64,000 bases of DNA. Source: SABI01 sp963677695 (GTDB lineage: Bacteria; Spirochaetota; Spirochaetia; Sphaerochaetales; Sphaerochaetaceae). Below are positions 8,792 through 16,581 of the stretch, one piece after another. The notes beneath the pieces were generated by a model. The model was given only the letters and a program-made list of their open reading frames with translations, made no database searches and had not been told where the DNA came from. The stretch is taken from positions 1,612,001 through 1,676,000 of the forward strand of contig CAXXUJ010000001.1 of the NCBI GenBank assembly GCA_963677695.2. The letters run 5' to 3'. Numbering within the stretch: position 1 is the first letter of the stretch; the number at the start of each line of letters is the position of its first letter. A program made the position numbers and the translations under genes.

Positions 8792-9446
8792 ACATCTAGC
8801 CTCCTTGCAGACTGTATATCAAGCGGTATATGAAAAGTTTCTGCATCCTTCTGTTGCTTCAGGTGTTCAGTGTTAATTCAGTGAAGGCCTGGTATGCCTC
8901 GTCGCCCATTTCCTTCCGGAGGTTCCTCGACTCCCCGGGAGGGGATGACCGGTTCTTCTGCCAGCGGTATGGTCTTGCGATCTCCTGCGGCTCGAGAGCC
9001 GACGATTCGGTCCCTGCGTACAACCTTCCACAGTTACCTTATGTAATTATTTTATGACATAAGTACATTGCGAGCAAGAGAAAAATTAATAGTAATATTA
9101 AAGGCATGGTTTAATTGTGCTATATAATAATCGTATATGTATATAATATGATGTAACATGCTTTATATATATGACATAAGTATGTGTTTTGTGCATCTAT
9201 AGTGGGAGTCATCATTCCCTCTTTCAGTTTCTTCCTGATATGAAAATCCTATTTATTTTTACACGAAAGGGTTAATGTGTTCATTTTAGTTAGATACCTA
9301 CATATTTGTACGAATTTATAATTAATCTACATAAATGTATGTAAACGTTTTCTCTCTATTTTTACTAATTCTATCCTGCTTTATGATTTATATGTTTGGC
9401 ATGGAAGTTGCATATCCAACGTATCACAAAATTTAAGAGGTAATGT
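8792..9446. other. 655-base gap: GC-rich patch, then AT-rich regulatory region
   Basis: No convincing gene is seen. Bases about 8880-9035 are clearly more GC-rich than what follows and have open frames on both strands without a start site or recognised domain; this may be decayed coding sequence. From 9040 to 9446 the DNA is very AT-rich and leads into the amino-acid transporter operon. It holds a 13-bp direct repeat TATGACATAAGTA (9053-9065 and 9170-9182), an inverted pair CTTATGT/ACATAAG (9038-9044, 9057-9063) and a TACAT-AA-ATGTA palindrome (9328-9339). These are plausible regulator sites; no protein can be assigned. Confidence 0.5.
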
Positions 9447-10550
9447 ATGAAAAAGAATGTGCTTCGCAAGATTCTGATCTCAGTTCTACTGGTATCTATC
9501 GCTGTATTGCTGATGAGCTGTGGAGGTAAGGAGACAGAAACTTCCGCATCTGCCGCGCCTGCCGCCGCCGCTGCTGCTCCTGCTGCTGTCGAGACAAAAT
9601 CAACCCTCGATATCGTCAAGGAGAGGGGAAAGGTGATCGTCGGTGTCACCACCGGTGTTCCCGGTTACTCAGCTCCCGATGCTGAAGGTATCTGGCAGGG
9701 ATTCGATGTTGATGTCGCTCGTGCTGTTGCAGCCGCCATCTTCGGTGATGCAGATAAGATCGAGTGCAGACCCCTCAGTGCAAAGGAACGTTTCACTGCC
9801 CTCCAGTCGGGTGAGATTGACATGCTGAGCAGAGTTACCACCTGGACCATCACACGTGATGCTTCACTTGGTATCAACTTCGCTGGTGTCAACTACTACG
9901 ATGGTCAGGGTTTCCTTGTTGCCAAGGATTCTGGTATCACCTCACTGATGGAACTTGACGGTGCAAGCATTGCAGTCCAGTCCGGTACGACCACTGAGCT
10001 GAACCTTGCTGACTATTTCAGGAAGAACGGTCTCGATTACGAACTGATCACTTTCGAGCAGAATGAGCAGGCTGCTGCAGCACTTGAGGCTGGAAGAGCA
10101 GATGCGGTCACCTCCGACCAGTCACAGCTCTATGCGCTGAGAACGAAGTTCGAACATCCAGAAGATTTCATCATGGTTCCCGAAGTGATCTCGAAAGAGC
10201 CTCTCGGTCCTGCTGTAAGACAGGGTGATGACCAGTGGATGGATATCGTACGCTGGGCTCTGTATGCAATGAACAATGCTGAAGAGTATGGTGTGACTTC
10301 AGCTAACGTTGATGAGATGAAGGCTTCCAGCGACAACCCGAACGTCAAGAGACTTCTCGGTGTTGAAGGTGATGTAGCTGCCGGTCTCGGTCTCGATGCC
10401 GACTGGGCTTACAATATCATCAAGCTCGTGGGTAACTACGGGGAATCCTTCGACCGTAACCTCGGTGCAGGTTCACCCCTTAAGATCGAGCGTGGGTACA
10501 ACGCAATGTGGACCGAAGGCGGTCTGCAGTACGGAATGCCGATTCGCTGA
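9447..10550 (+). CDS. aapJ: General L-amino-acid ABC transporter, substrate-binding lipoprotein
   Basis: Captures amino acids outside the inner membrane for the AapQMP transporter. The signal peptide ends LLMSC, with Cys25 lipidated, followed by an unusual Ala/Pro-rich linker (about 33-49). The mature protein is a family-3 binding protein of the AapJ/BztA branch: TLDIVKERGKVIVGV, GFDVDVARAVAAA, and LSAKERFTALQSGEIDMLSR with TWTITRDASLGINF all match that group. AapJ of Gram-negative bacteria is usually a free periplasmic protein, so lipid anchoring fits a spirochaete. GAGGTAATGT precedes the ATG. It is first in a four-gene operon and is separated from aapQ by a strong hairpin. Confidence 0.9.
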   Translation: MKKNVLRKILISVLLVSIAVLLMSCGGKETETSASAAPAAAAAAPAAVETKSTLDIVKERGKVIVGVTTGVPGYSAPDAEGIWQGFDVDVARAVAAAIFGDADKIECRPLSAKERFTALQSGEIDMLSRVTTWTITRDASLGINFAGVNYYDGQGFLVAKDSGITSLMELDGASIAVQSGTTTELNLADYFRKNGLDYELITFEQNEQAAAALEAGRADAVTSDQSQLYALRTKFEHPEDFIMVPEVISKEPLGPAVRQGDDQWMDIVRWALYAMNNAEEYGVTSANVDEMKASSDNPNVKRLLGVEGDVAAGLGLDADWAYNIIKLVGNYGESFDRNLGAGSPLKIERGYNAMWTEGGLQYGMPIR

Positions 10551-10572
10551 TTTCGGTTTCCCTATCCATCCT

Positions 10573-10601
10573 GTATGAGCTGCAGTTGCTGCAGCTCATA
10601 C
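10573..10601 (+). other. Intercistronic hairpin after aapJ
   Basis: GTATGAGCTGCAG pairs perfectly over 13 bp with CTGCAGCTCATAC across a TTG loop. No T-tract follows, so it is more likely an mRNA 3'-end stabiliser or partial attenuator that keeps the binding protein in excess over the permeases. Confidence 0.85.
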
Positions 10602-10628
10602 ACTATTCGATTTCAATGAGGGTCTAGA

Positions 10629-11840
10629 ATGAATCTAAGAATTGTCGCAACCAGGGCAAAGAAGATATGGGACGGAAGAGCCCGCACCATAGTGCTGCAG
10701 GGTGCCCTGATAGCTGTTCTTCTTATCCTTGCCATCATGGCAGGATACAACTACTACGTAAACACAACACAGAGAAACATCGGTCTCGGTTTCGATTTTC
10801 TCAGCAACACTGCAGGGTTCTCAATAAGCCAGACTCTCATCTCCTACACCGAAGCAGATACCTTCGGGCGCACGTTCGTTGTAGGACTGCTCAATACACT
10901 CCTTGCATCAGCGATCAGTATCGTCTTCGCAACTCTCATCGGGTTCATCATAGGTCTGTCGCTCCTTTCTAAAAACACACTCCTCAGGCAGAGTGCTCAG
11001 CGCTATATCGACCTGCTGAGAAACATTCCCCCTCTCCTTCACGTCCTGTTCTGGTACCAGGTCGTGTTCCTGAACGCACTTCCGCAGTTCAAGGAATCGA
11101 TCAACATAGCAGATGCCGTGTTCATCAACGTACGAGGTATCACAGTCCCTGAGCTTGTCAGGCAGAGCGGAGCAACTACGTTCAGTATGATTCTCTTCTT
11201 CGCACTCTTTGTCATCATCGTGATCTCAAGGGTGAAGAAAAAGATGATCATGAGAGGTGATCACAGGAGGATGTGGCCCTACCAGCTCGCTTCGGTTGCC
11301 GTAGTTCTTCTTGCCATTCCCCTGTTAAGTCCCTACCAGGTGGTACTCCCCGAGATGACGAAATTCAAGTTCGCAACCGGGGTGACGATCAGACCTGAGC
11401 TCTTTTCCATCGTATGTGCCCTGAGCACCTACACCTCCACCTACATCGGTGAGATCGTAAAGAACTCGATTCTCTCCGTACCGAAAGGGCAGGTGGAAGC
11501 GGCAAAGAGTCTCGGTCTTTCCTCCTACCTCCGTCTTCGACTCGTCATTGTTCCACAGGCTATGAGGACAATGATACCACCAATGACAAACCAGTATCTG
11601 AATATCATAAAGAACAGTTCACTCGGAATGGCGGTTGCCTATCCCGACCTGACTTCAGTGTTCGCAGGAACCACGCTGAATCAGACAGGACGGGCACTGG
11701 AGGTGATGATCATGGTCATGCTCACTTACCTGAGTATCAGCCTGCTCACTTCAATGCTGATGAACTGGTATAACCACCGGATCATCAACCGCAAGGGAGC
11801 TCTCCTCACTGAGGAAGAACTAGAGGAGGTGACAGCATGA
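10629..11840 (+). CDS. aapQ: General L-amino-acid ABC transporter permease (AapQ/BztB type)
   Basis: A 403-residue inner-membrane permease, the usual length for AapQ. It has an N-terminal helix (about 22-43), a long NYYVNTTQRNIGLGFDFL segment typical of the AapQ/BztB group, and several more helices. The ABC-contacting EAA loop is EAAKSLGLSSYLRLRLVIVPQAMRTMIPP (about residues 298-326). It forms a heterodimer with AapM. It overlaps the next gene by 4 bases (ATGA), supporting translational coupling. GAGGGTCT precedes the ATG. Confidence 0.9.
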   Translation: MNLRIVATRAKKIWDGRARTIVLQGALIAVLLILAIMAGYNYYVNTTQRNIGLGFDFLSNTAGFSISQTLISYTEADTFGRTFVVGLLNTLLASAISIVFATLIGFIIGLSLLSKNTLLRQSAQRYIDLLRNIPPLLHVLFWYQVVFLNALPQFKESINIADAVFINVRGITVPELVRQSGATTFSMILFFALFVIIVISRVKKKMIMRGDHRRMWPYQLASVAVVLLAIPLLSPYQVVLPEMTKFKFATGVTIRPELFSIVCALSTYTSTYIGEIVKNSILSVPKGQVEAAKSLGLSSYLRLRLVIVPQAMRTMIPPMTNQYLNIIKNSSLGMAVAYPDLTSVFAGTTLNQTGRALEVMIMVMLTYLSISLLTSMLMNWYNHRIINRKGALLTEEELEEVTA

Positions 11841-12919
11841 GTTCTCCAGTCATTACTCCAGCAGTTCCGCTTACGAAAAAAGTCTTCCGCTATATGAAAG
11901 ATTCGTACTTCAGTACACCGCTGCAATCTCTTATCACGCTCGTAATGGTATTCGTTCTCTGGAAAGTTCTTTCCGCAGTCTTTTCCTGGGCAGTGCTGGA
12001 TGCCGTGTGGGTCGCTGATTCAAGAGAGGGAGCCGCCAGCGGCGGTGCAACCTGGGCTTTCATCATTCACAAGCTCAGATTCTTCTTCTACGGCTTCTAT
12101 CCCGCCGCTCAGATCTGGAGACTCAATATAGCGGGAATTATCATGGCTATCCCCCTGATAGCACTTCTGATCAGGAAGACACCGGGTAAGATATTCATCT
12201 TCGCCTCCCTTCTGATTCTCTATCCCCTGGTGACGTTCATCTTCGTCTACGGCGGATGGGGTGCAGAGCAGGTAGGGTCTCAGACCTGGGGAGGACTCTC
12301 CCTTACCCTCCTGCTTGCCTCCATGGGACTGGTCTACTCTTTCCCGGTAGGACTGCTTCTCGCACTCGGCAGGAAATCTGACCTTCCGGTCATCAGGGGC
12401 TTCTCCATCGCCTACATCGAATTCTTCAGAGGTATCCCTCTGATCACCATACTCTTCATGGCTTCGGTCGTTGTCCCCTTCTTCCTCCCTCCCGGAGTGA
12501 GTGTCGACAAGATCGTCAGGATCGTGATCGGTATGACCTTCTTCCAGTCGGCATACCTTGCTGAGGTCATAAGGGGAGGGCTGCAGGCGATTGACAAGGG
12601 ACAGTATGAGGCTGCAGATTCCCTGGGTTTCGGATTCTGGCTGAAGGCCTACCTCATTATCCTCCCCCAGGCGCTGAAGGCGGTCATTATCAATATCGGA
12701 TCCATTTCAATATCGTTTCTCAAGGATACGACACTCGTTCTCATCATCGGGATGTTCGATCTTCTGGGAATCGTTACTCCGCTGGCCAATGATAGCAACT
12801 GGCTGGGAATGGAGCCTGAGGGTCTCGTGTTTGCAGGAATGATCTACTGGATCATCTGTTTTATCATTTCCAAGATAACAAGAAAAATCGAGCGCCGTGT
12901 GCGCGAGGGTGCTGAATAA
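11837..12919 (+). CDS. aapM: General L-amino-acid ABC transporter permease (AapM/BztC type)
   Basis: A 360-residue inner-membrane permease pairing with AapQ. It shows an N-terminal helix (about 30-50), the family's WGGLSLTLLLASMGLVYSFPVGLLLALGR entry to the transport domain, EFFRGIPLITILFMA, and an EAA loop EAADSLGFGFWLKAYLIILPQALK (about 260-283). The start overlaps the aapQ stop. Length and order match the AapM/BztC group. Confidence 0.9.
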   Translation: MSSPVITPAVPLTKKVFRYMKDSYFSTPLQSLITLVMVFVLWKVLSAVFSWAVLDAVWVADSREGAASGGATWAFIIHKLRFFFYGFYPAAQIWRLNIAGIIMAIPLIALLIRKTPGKIFIFASLLILYPLVTFIFVYGGWGAEQVGSQTWGGLSLTLLLASMGLVYSFPVGLLLALGRKSDLPVIRGFSIAYIEFFRGIPLITILFMASVVVPFFLPPGVSVDKIVRIVIGMTFFQSAYLAEVIRGGLQAIDKGQYEAADSLGFGFWLKAYLIILPQALKAVIINIGSISISFLKDTTLVLIIGMFDLLGIVTPLANDSNWLGMEPEGLVFAGMIYWIICFIISKITRKIERRVREGAE

Positions 12920-12935
12920 AGAGAGGTGTGCAGCA

Positions 12936-13703
12936 ATGGCTACAAAAGATATACATAGATCAGATGAGACGGTTATCTCGATTGAGAAACTCAATAAATG
13001 GTTCGGGGACTTTCATGTTCTCAAAGATATAGATCTGAAAGTCACCAAGGGTGAGAGAATCGTTATCTGCGGTCCTTCGGGCTCGGGCAAGTCTACCCTG
13101 ATCAGGTGCCTGAACCGTCTTGAGAAACATCAGAAGGGTAATGTGACGATCATGGGGACTGAGCTCACCCACAATATGAGCAATGTTTCTCAGATCAGAC
13201 GTGAGGTGGGAATGGTCTTTCAGAGTTTCAATCTCTTTCCCCACTTGAATGTGCTCGACAATCTGACCCTTGCTCCTATCTGGATACGCAAGAAGTCGAA
13301 GAAAGAGGCTGAGGAGATGGCATGGAAGTATCTCAAGCGTGTAAATATCGCGGAGCATGCTCTGAAATTCCCCTCTCAGCTCTCCGGAGGACAGCAGCAG
13401 CGTGCTGCTATCGCCCGGAGTCTCTGTATGAACCCTGAGATCATGCTGTTTGATGAACCTACCTCCGCTCTTGACCCTGAAATGGTCGGCGAAGTACTCG
13501 ATGTCATGACCAAGCTGGCAGAGGAGGGGATGACGATGCTCTGTGTCACCCACGAAATGGGGTTTGCCAGACGGGTCGCGGACCAGGTCATTTTCATGGA
13601 CGAAGGGGCTATCGTGGAGAAGCAGAAACCGGAGAAGTTTTTCACTGCTCCCGAAAGCGAGCGGACGAAGAAGTTCCTGAAGCAGATCCACGCCATTTCA
13701 TGA
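12936..13703 (+). CDS. aapP: General L-amino-acid ABC transporter ATP-binding protein
   Basis: The 255-residue ATPase that powers AapQM. It has Walker A GPSGSGKST, Q-loop VFQSFNLFPH, signature LSGGQQQR, Walker B IMLFDEPTSALDPE and H-loop VTHEMGFAR. I chose the ATG at 12936, preceded by GAGAGG; the ATG-like start at 12897 lies inside aapM and adds 13 unsupported residues. It is the last gene of the operon and is followed by a terminator. Confidence 0.92.
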   Translation: MATKDIHRSDETVISIEKLNKWFGDFHVLKDIDLKVTKGERIVICGPSGSGKSTLIRCLNRLEKHQKGNVTIMGTELTHNMSNVSQIRREVGMVFQSFNLFPHLNVLDNLTLAPIWIRKKSKKEAEEMAWKYLKRVNIAEHALKFPSQLSGGQQQRAAIARSLCMNPEIMLFDEPTSALDPEMVGEVLDVMTKLAEEGMTMLCVTHEMGFARRVADQVIFMDEGAIVEKQKPEKFFTAPESERTKKFLKQIHAIS

Positions 13704-13715
13704 TCAACTCCTTTA

Positions 13716-13761
13716 CTTCCGGCGGAGGGGATCGTTGATCTCCTTGCCGGAAGGTTTTCTT
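13716..13761 (+). terminator. Rho-independent terminator of the aap operon
   Basis: CTTCCGGC (13716-13723) pairs with GCCGGAAG (13746-13753), with further GGAG/CTCC pairing inside, followed by TTTTCTTT. It lies 13 bases after the aapP stop. Confidence 0.85.
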
Positions 13762-13789
13762 TCCTTGCGCACGCAGCCGTTCATCCTCT

Positions 13790-15058
13790 ATGATGAAGAT
13801 CAGAGGAAGAGCTGACGTGAGATTCATCATAATCCTTGCATTCAAAAACCTCGCCCGGTACAAGAGACGGACACTGATCACCGCCTCGGCGATCGCGTTC
13901 GGTCTCATGCTCTTTTTCATATTCGATTCGATCATCATAGGAGTGCAGAGCGACTCTGAGAGAAATCTAAGAGAGTTCGAAACTGCCGAACTCCGTATCA
14001 TGCACACCGGGTACTGGCAGGACCGCCTCACAAAACCTCTCGACCTTTCTGTAAGTGATCCCGATGTTCTGCTGTCAGACCTCAGGGATGAGGGCTTTCG
14101 TGCCACCAAGAGGATATCGTTTCTGGCAGAGATGCTGTTGAGCAGCACAGATTTCGGTGAGGATGGGAATATGTCGGTCGAAGTGACTGCCGTTGATCTC
14201 GAGCATGATTCAGATGTCTTCAATTTCAACAGGACGTTGAGTGAAGGGAGATTCCCCGCTGCGGGAGCTGATGAGGTTGTCATCGGTTCCTGGTTCGCCG
14301 AGGATATCGGTGCGAAGGTGGGTTCCTGGATCACTCTTGTGACAAGGGGGAATGGAGGGTTCTACGAGGTGATGGATCTTGAGATCGTGGGGATCGTGAA
14401 CTGTCCCAATCCCAATGTGAACAGAGTCCTTCTGATGATTCCTTTTGAAACTGCCGATGAATACCTTGCGATGGATGGCGCAGCCACGGAGATAGATATT
14501 GCAGTACCCGATCTGAAAAGTCTGGAGAAGGCGGAACAGAGGGTGGCAGGGATCGCTTCGGGGTATGATGTGATGAACTGGAAGGAGCTTGCAAGCGACT
14601 ATTTCGCCTTTGCCGCAGCTGACGAGGGGTCAGCCGATGTGATGCTCTTCTTTGTGTTCCTGATCACTGCAGTGGGCATATCGAATACGATGCTGATGTC
14701 GGTGCAGGAGCGTATCCGAGAGCTTGGAATGATGAGAGCGATTGGAATGAGTGATGCTTCGATCACCCTCGCCTTCTTCGCTGAAGCAGGTGGAATCGGT
14801 CTCCTGGGCGCCCTTGCAGGCCTCGCTCTGGGTTCGTTTCTCAACATATTTCTGGTGATCTACGGAATAGACTTTTCCTTCATGATGAGAGATATGGATA
14901 TGGGGTACCGCGTTTCGGGTGTGATGAGAGGGGTGTGGTCCCTTACCTCCATGGCAGTGACTCTTGCTACCGGCATATTCCTCCCCATGTTGTTTTCCCT
15001 TATCCCTACCCGGAGAGCACTGAAAAGAACCATTCCAGAGTGTCTGCATCACCAGTGA
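13790..15058 (+). CDS. FtsX/MacB-type ABC transporter permease, no ATPase partner nearby
   Basis: A 422-residue permease with the MacB/LolC layout: one N-terminal helix (about 30-52) after the AFKNLARYKRRTLIT motif, a large extracytoplasmic domain (about 53-275), and three C-terminal helices (about 280-300, 325-350, 380-402). The FtsX signature is seen at ERIRELGMMRAIGMSDASI. Such proteins transmit ATP hydrolysis to move lipoproteins or peptides, and need a LolD/MacB-type ATPase, which is normally the next gene. None is adjacent: the aap terminator lies upstream and an IS30 element starts 49 bases downstream. The start is the ATG at 13790 or the one 3 bases later. Confidence 0.82.
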   Translation: MMKIRGRADVRFIIILAFKNLARYKRRTLITASAIAFGLMLFFIFDSIIIGVQSDSERNLREFETAELRIMHTGYWQDRLTKPLDLSVSDPDVLLSDLRDEGFRATKRISFLAEMLLSSTDFGEDGNMSVEVTAVDLEHDSDVFNFNRTLSEGRFPAAGADEVVIGSWFAEDIGAKVGSWITLVTRGNGGFYEVMDLEIVGIVNCPNPNVNRVLLMIPFETADEYLAMDGAATEIDIAVPDLKSLEKAEQRVAGIASGYDVMNWKELASDYFAFAAADEGSADVMLFFVFLITAVGISNTMLMSVQERIRELGMMRAIGMSDASITLAFFAEAGGIGLLGALAGLALGSFLNIFLVIYGIDFSFMMRDMDMGYRVSGVMRGVWSLTSMAVTLATGIFLPMLFSLIPTRRALKRTIPECLHHQ

Positions 15059-15091
15059 GCTCTCTCCCCGGAAGGAAGATCGATCAACTTT

Positions 15092-15107
15092 CATCCTCTT
15101 GTATAAA
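15092..15107 (+). repeat. Left copy of the 16-bp direct repeat flanking the IS30 element
   Basis: CATCCTCTTGTATAAA, identical to 16373-16388 and directly abutting the element. Read as a target-site duplication. Confidence 0.8.
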
Positions 15108-16372
15108 CGCGCGCGGTAAGATGAAATGCACGCCGAAAGGCGAAAAGAAAAAGAAAGTCCCATGGGACTCTGTTACAATGGAATTACCACAAACCAAATG
15201 TAGCGAGGGAGCCATGGGACGAAACAAGCTTACCATAAAGGATCATGCACGTAATAGTCATTTCACCTGGGATCAGAGGGCAGAATTGCAAAGTTATTAT
15301 GCGGGGACAAATGGGTACACCAAAATACGCTCGCCTTTACTGTTAGGAAAGATCTTCGGCAAGCATGAATCAACCATCCGCCGAGAACTGAAGAGAGGGA
15401 TGGTGACCCATGTGGTTGAAGAGGAGCCTTTTGAAAGAACGGAATACAACGCAGAATATGCTCATATAGACGCTAAGAGCAAATATTCTGCCAAAGGACC
15501 TGACCTGAAGCTGGGGTACGACTGGCCTCTCGTGGAAGCAGTGACTCATCTGATTCGAGATAAAAAATATTCACCCTACGCCGTTATTGCTGAATTCGAC
15601 AACAAAGGATGGCCCAGTGATACCAGAATCTGTGAGAAGACGCTGTATAACTATATTCAGTCGGGCTATATGGGAGATCTGAGTGAGAAAGATCTCCTGT
15701 TGGAGGGGAAACGCAGGAAACCGAAGGGGGAACCTAGAAAACATTCACGTGTAGCGGCTGCTGCAAAAAGTATATCAAAGCGTCCACAGGGAGCTGATGA
15801 TCGTACTGAGTACGGACACTGGGAAGCTGATACGATTGTGAGTGGAACCGGTACTTCCTCTACGTGTCTGCTGACACTGACAGAGCGTAAGACCCGTTTC
15901 GAGATTACCCGCAGGATTGCCAACAGGACAGCTGCGGCTGTCAGGAAGGAACTTGCTGTGCTTGAGAGAGAACTGGGCCCTACACTCTTCAGAAAGCTGT
16001 TTAAAACGATTACAGCTGACAATGGAGGAGAGTTTTCAGATATAGAGGGAATCGAGACTTCTGCTCTTTCGAACAAGCATCGTGTTACGCTCTATTATGC
16101 TCATCCGTACAGCAGCTTCGAAAGAGGAACCAATGAGAATCATAACGGCATTATCAGACGTTTTATACCTAAGGGTTCAGATATCAGCAGATATACGAAG
16201 AATGTAGTGAGAAAGATACAGGACTGGATGAATTCCTATCCTCGTAAAATCCTGAAGGGGCTGACACCTCGGATGGCGCTTCAAGCAGAGTTCGGGCCCG
16301 AACTCTGCTTGCCTGGAATACTGGAGGTAAGAGGATGAGAAAGAAAAACGTGCATTTTACTTTACAAGGGAC
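15108..16372 (+). mobile_element. Intact IS30-family insertion sequence (about 1265 bp)
   Basis: One transposase gene lies between imperfect terminal inverted repeats. The left end GTAAGATGAAATGCACG (15116-15132) matches the reverse complement of the right end, GTAAAGTAAAATGCACG, at 14 of 17 bases, and both sit 7 to 9 bases inside the boundaries. It is bounded by a perfect 16-bp direct repeat. IS30 elements usually duplicate 2-3 bp, but some members (for example IS1630 of Mycoplasma) make long, variable duplications. No second copy is in the window. Confidence 0.85.
15214..16338 (+). CDS. IS30-family transposase
   Basis: 374 residues from the ATG at 15214 (with GCGAGGGAG upstream). The N-terminal part has the IS30 helix-turn-helix pattern (ESTIRRELKRG). 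The DDE catalytic triad is complete: Asp in GHWEADTIVSG, Asp in ITADNGGEFSDI and Glu in ERGTNENHNGIIRR. The frame is intact and the termini are present, so the element may be active. A longer open frame upstream runs back into the FtsX gene and is not part of the protein. Confidence 0.92.
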   Translation: MGRNKLTIKDHARNSHFTWDQRAELQSYYAGTNGYTKIRSPLLLGKIFGKHESTIRRELKRGMVTHVVEEEPFERTEYNAEYAHIDAKSKYSAKGPDLKLGYDWPLVEAVTHLIRDKKYSPYAVIAEFDNKGWPSDTRICEKTLYNYIQSGYMGDLSEKDLLLEGKRRKPKGEPRKHSRVAAAAKSISKRPQGADDRTEYGHWEADTIVSGTGTSSTCLLTLTERKTRFEITRRIANRTAAAVRKELAVLERELGPTLFRKLFKTITADNGGEFSDIEGIETSALSNKHRVTLYYAHPYSSFERGTNENHNGIIRRFIPKGSDISRYTKNVVRKIQDWMNSYPRKILKGLTPRMALQAEFGPELCLPGILEVRG

Positions 16373-16388
16373 CATCCTCTTGTATAAA
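16373..16388 (+). repeat. Right copy of the 16-bp direct repeat flanking the IS30 element
   Basis: CATCCTCTTGTATAAA, identical to 15092-15107. The next base differs on each side, so 16 bp is the exact repeat length. Confidence 0.8.
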
Positions 16389-16581
16389 ATTTAAAACGAT
16401 TGTAAATTGAAGTGGCATATGTTATGATTTTCTTTCAATGTGGTTCCCGCATACAAAGGCTACAAAGGGATCAACTGTGACAGAACAGAAGATCCCTACA
16501 TCAGAAATATGATTCTATGACATATTATGAGCCTTTGATTTTACGGTGATCTTGAATGTGGACTATCCTGGGGGGCTTGCC

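Noticed and set aside
8830..9057. A 75-codon open frame on the plus strand in the 8.8-9.4 kb gap
   Set aside because: It begins inside the upstream region of the VWA gene, has no ribosome site, and shows no domain. The minus strand of the same patch is open too, so it is treated as a GC-rich scrap.
15061..15107. An IS30 target within a terminator hairpin, as reported for IS1630
   Set aside because: No inverted repeat with a T-tract can be formed across the 16-bp target in the reconstructed empty site.
14935..15213. A longer N-terminus for the IS30 transposase
   Set aside because: The extension reads through the end of the FtsX gene and the IS boundary, so it cannot belong to the element. 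ATG 15214 has a good ribosome site.
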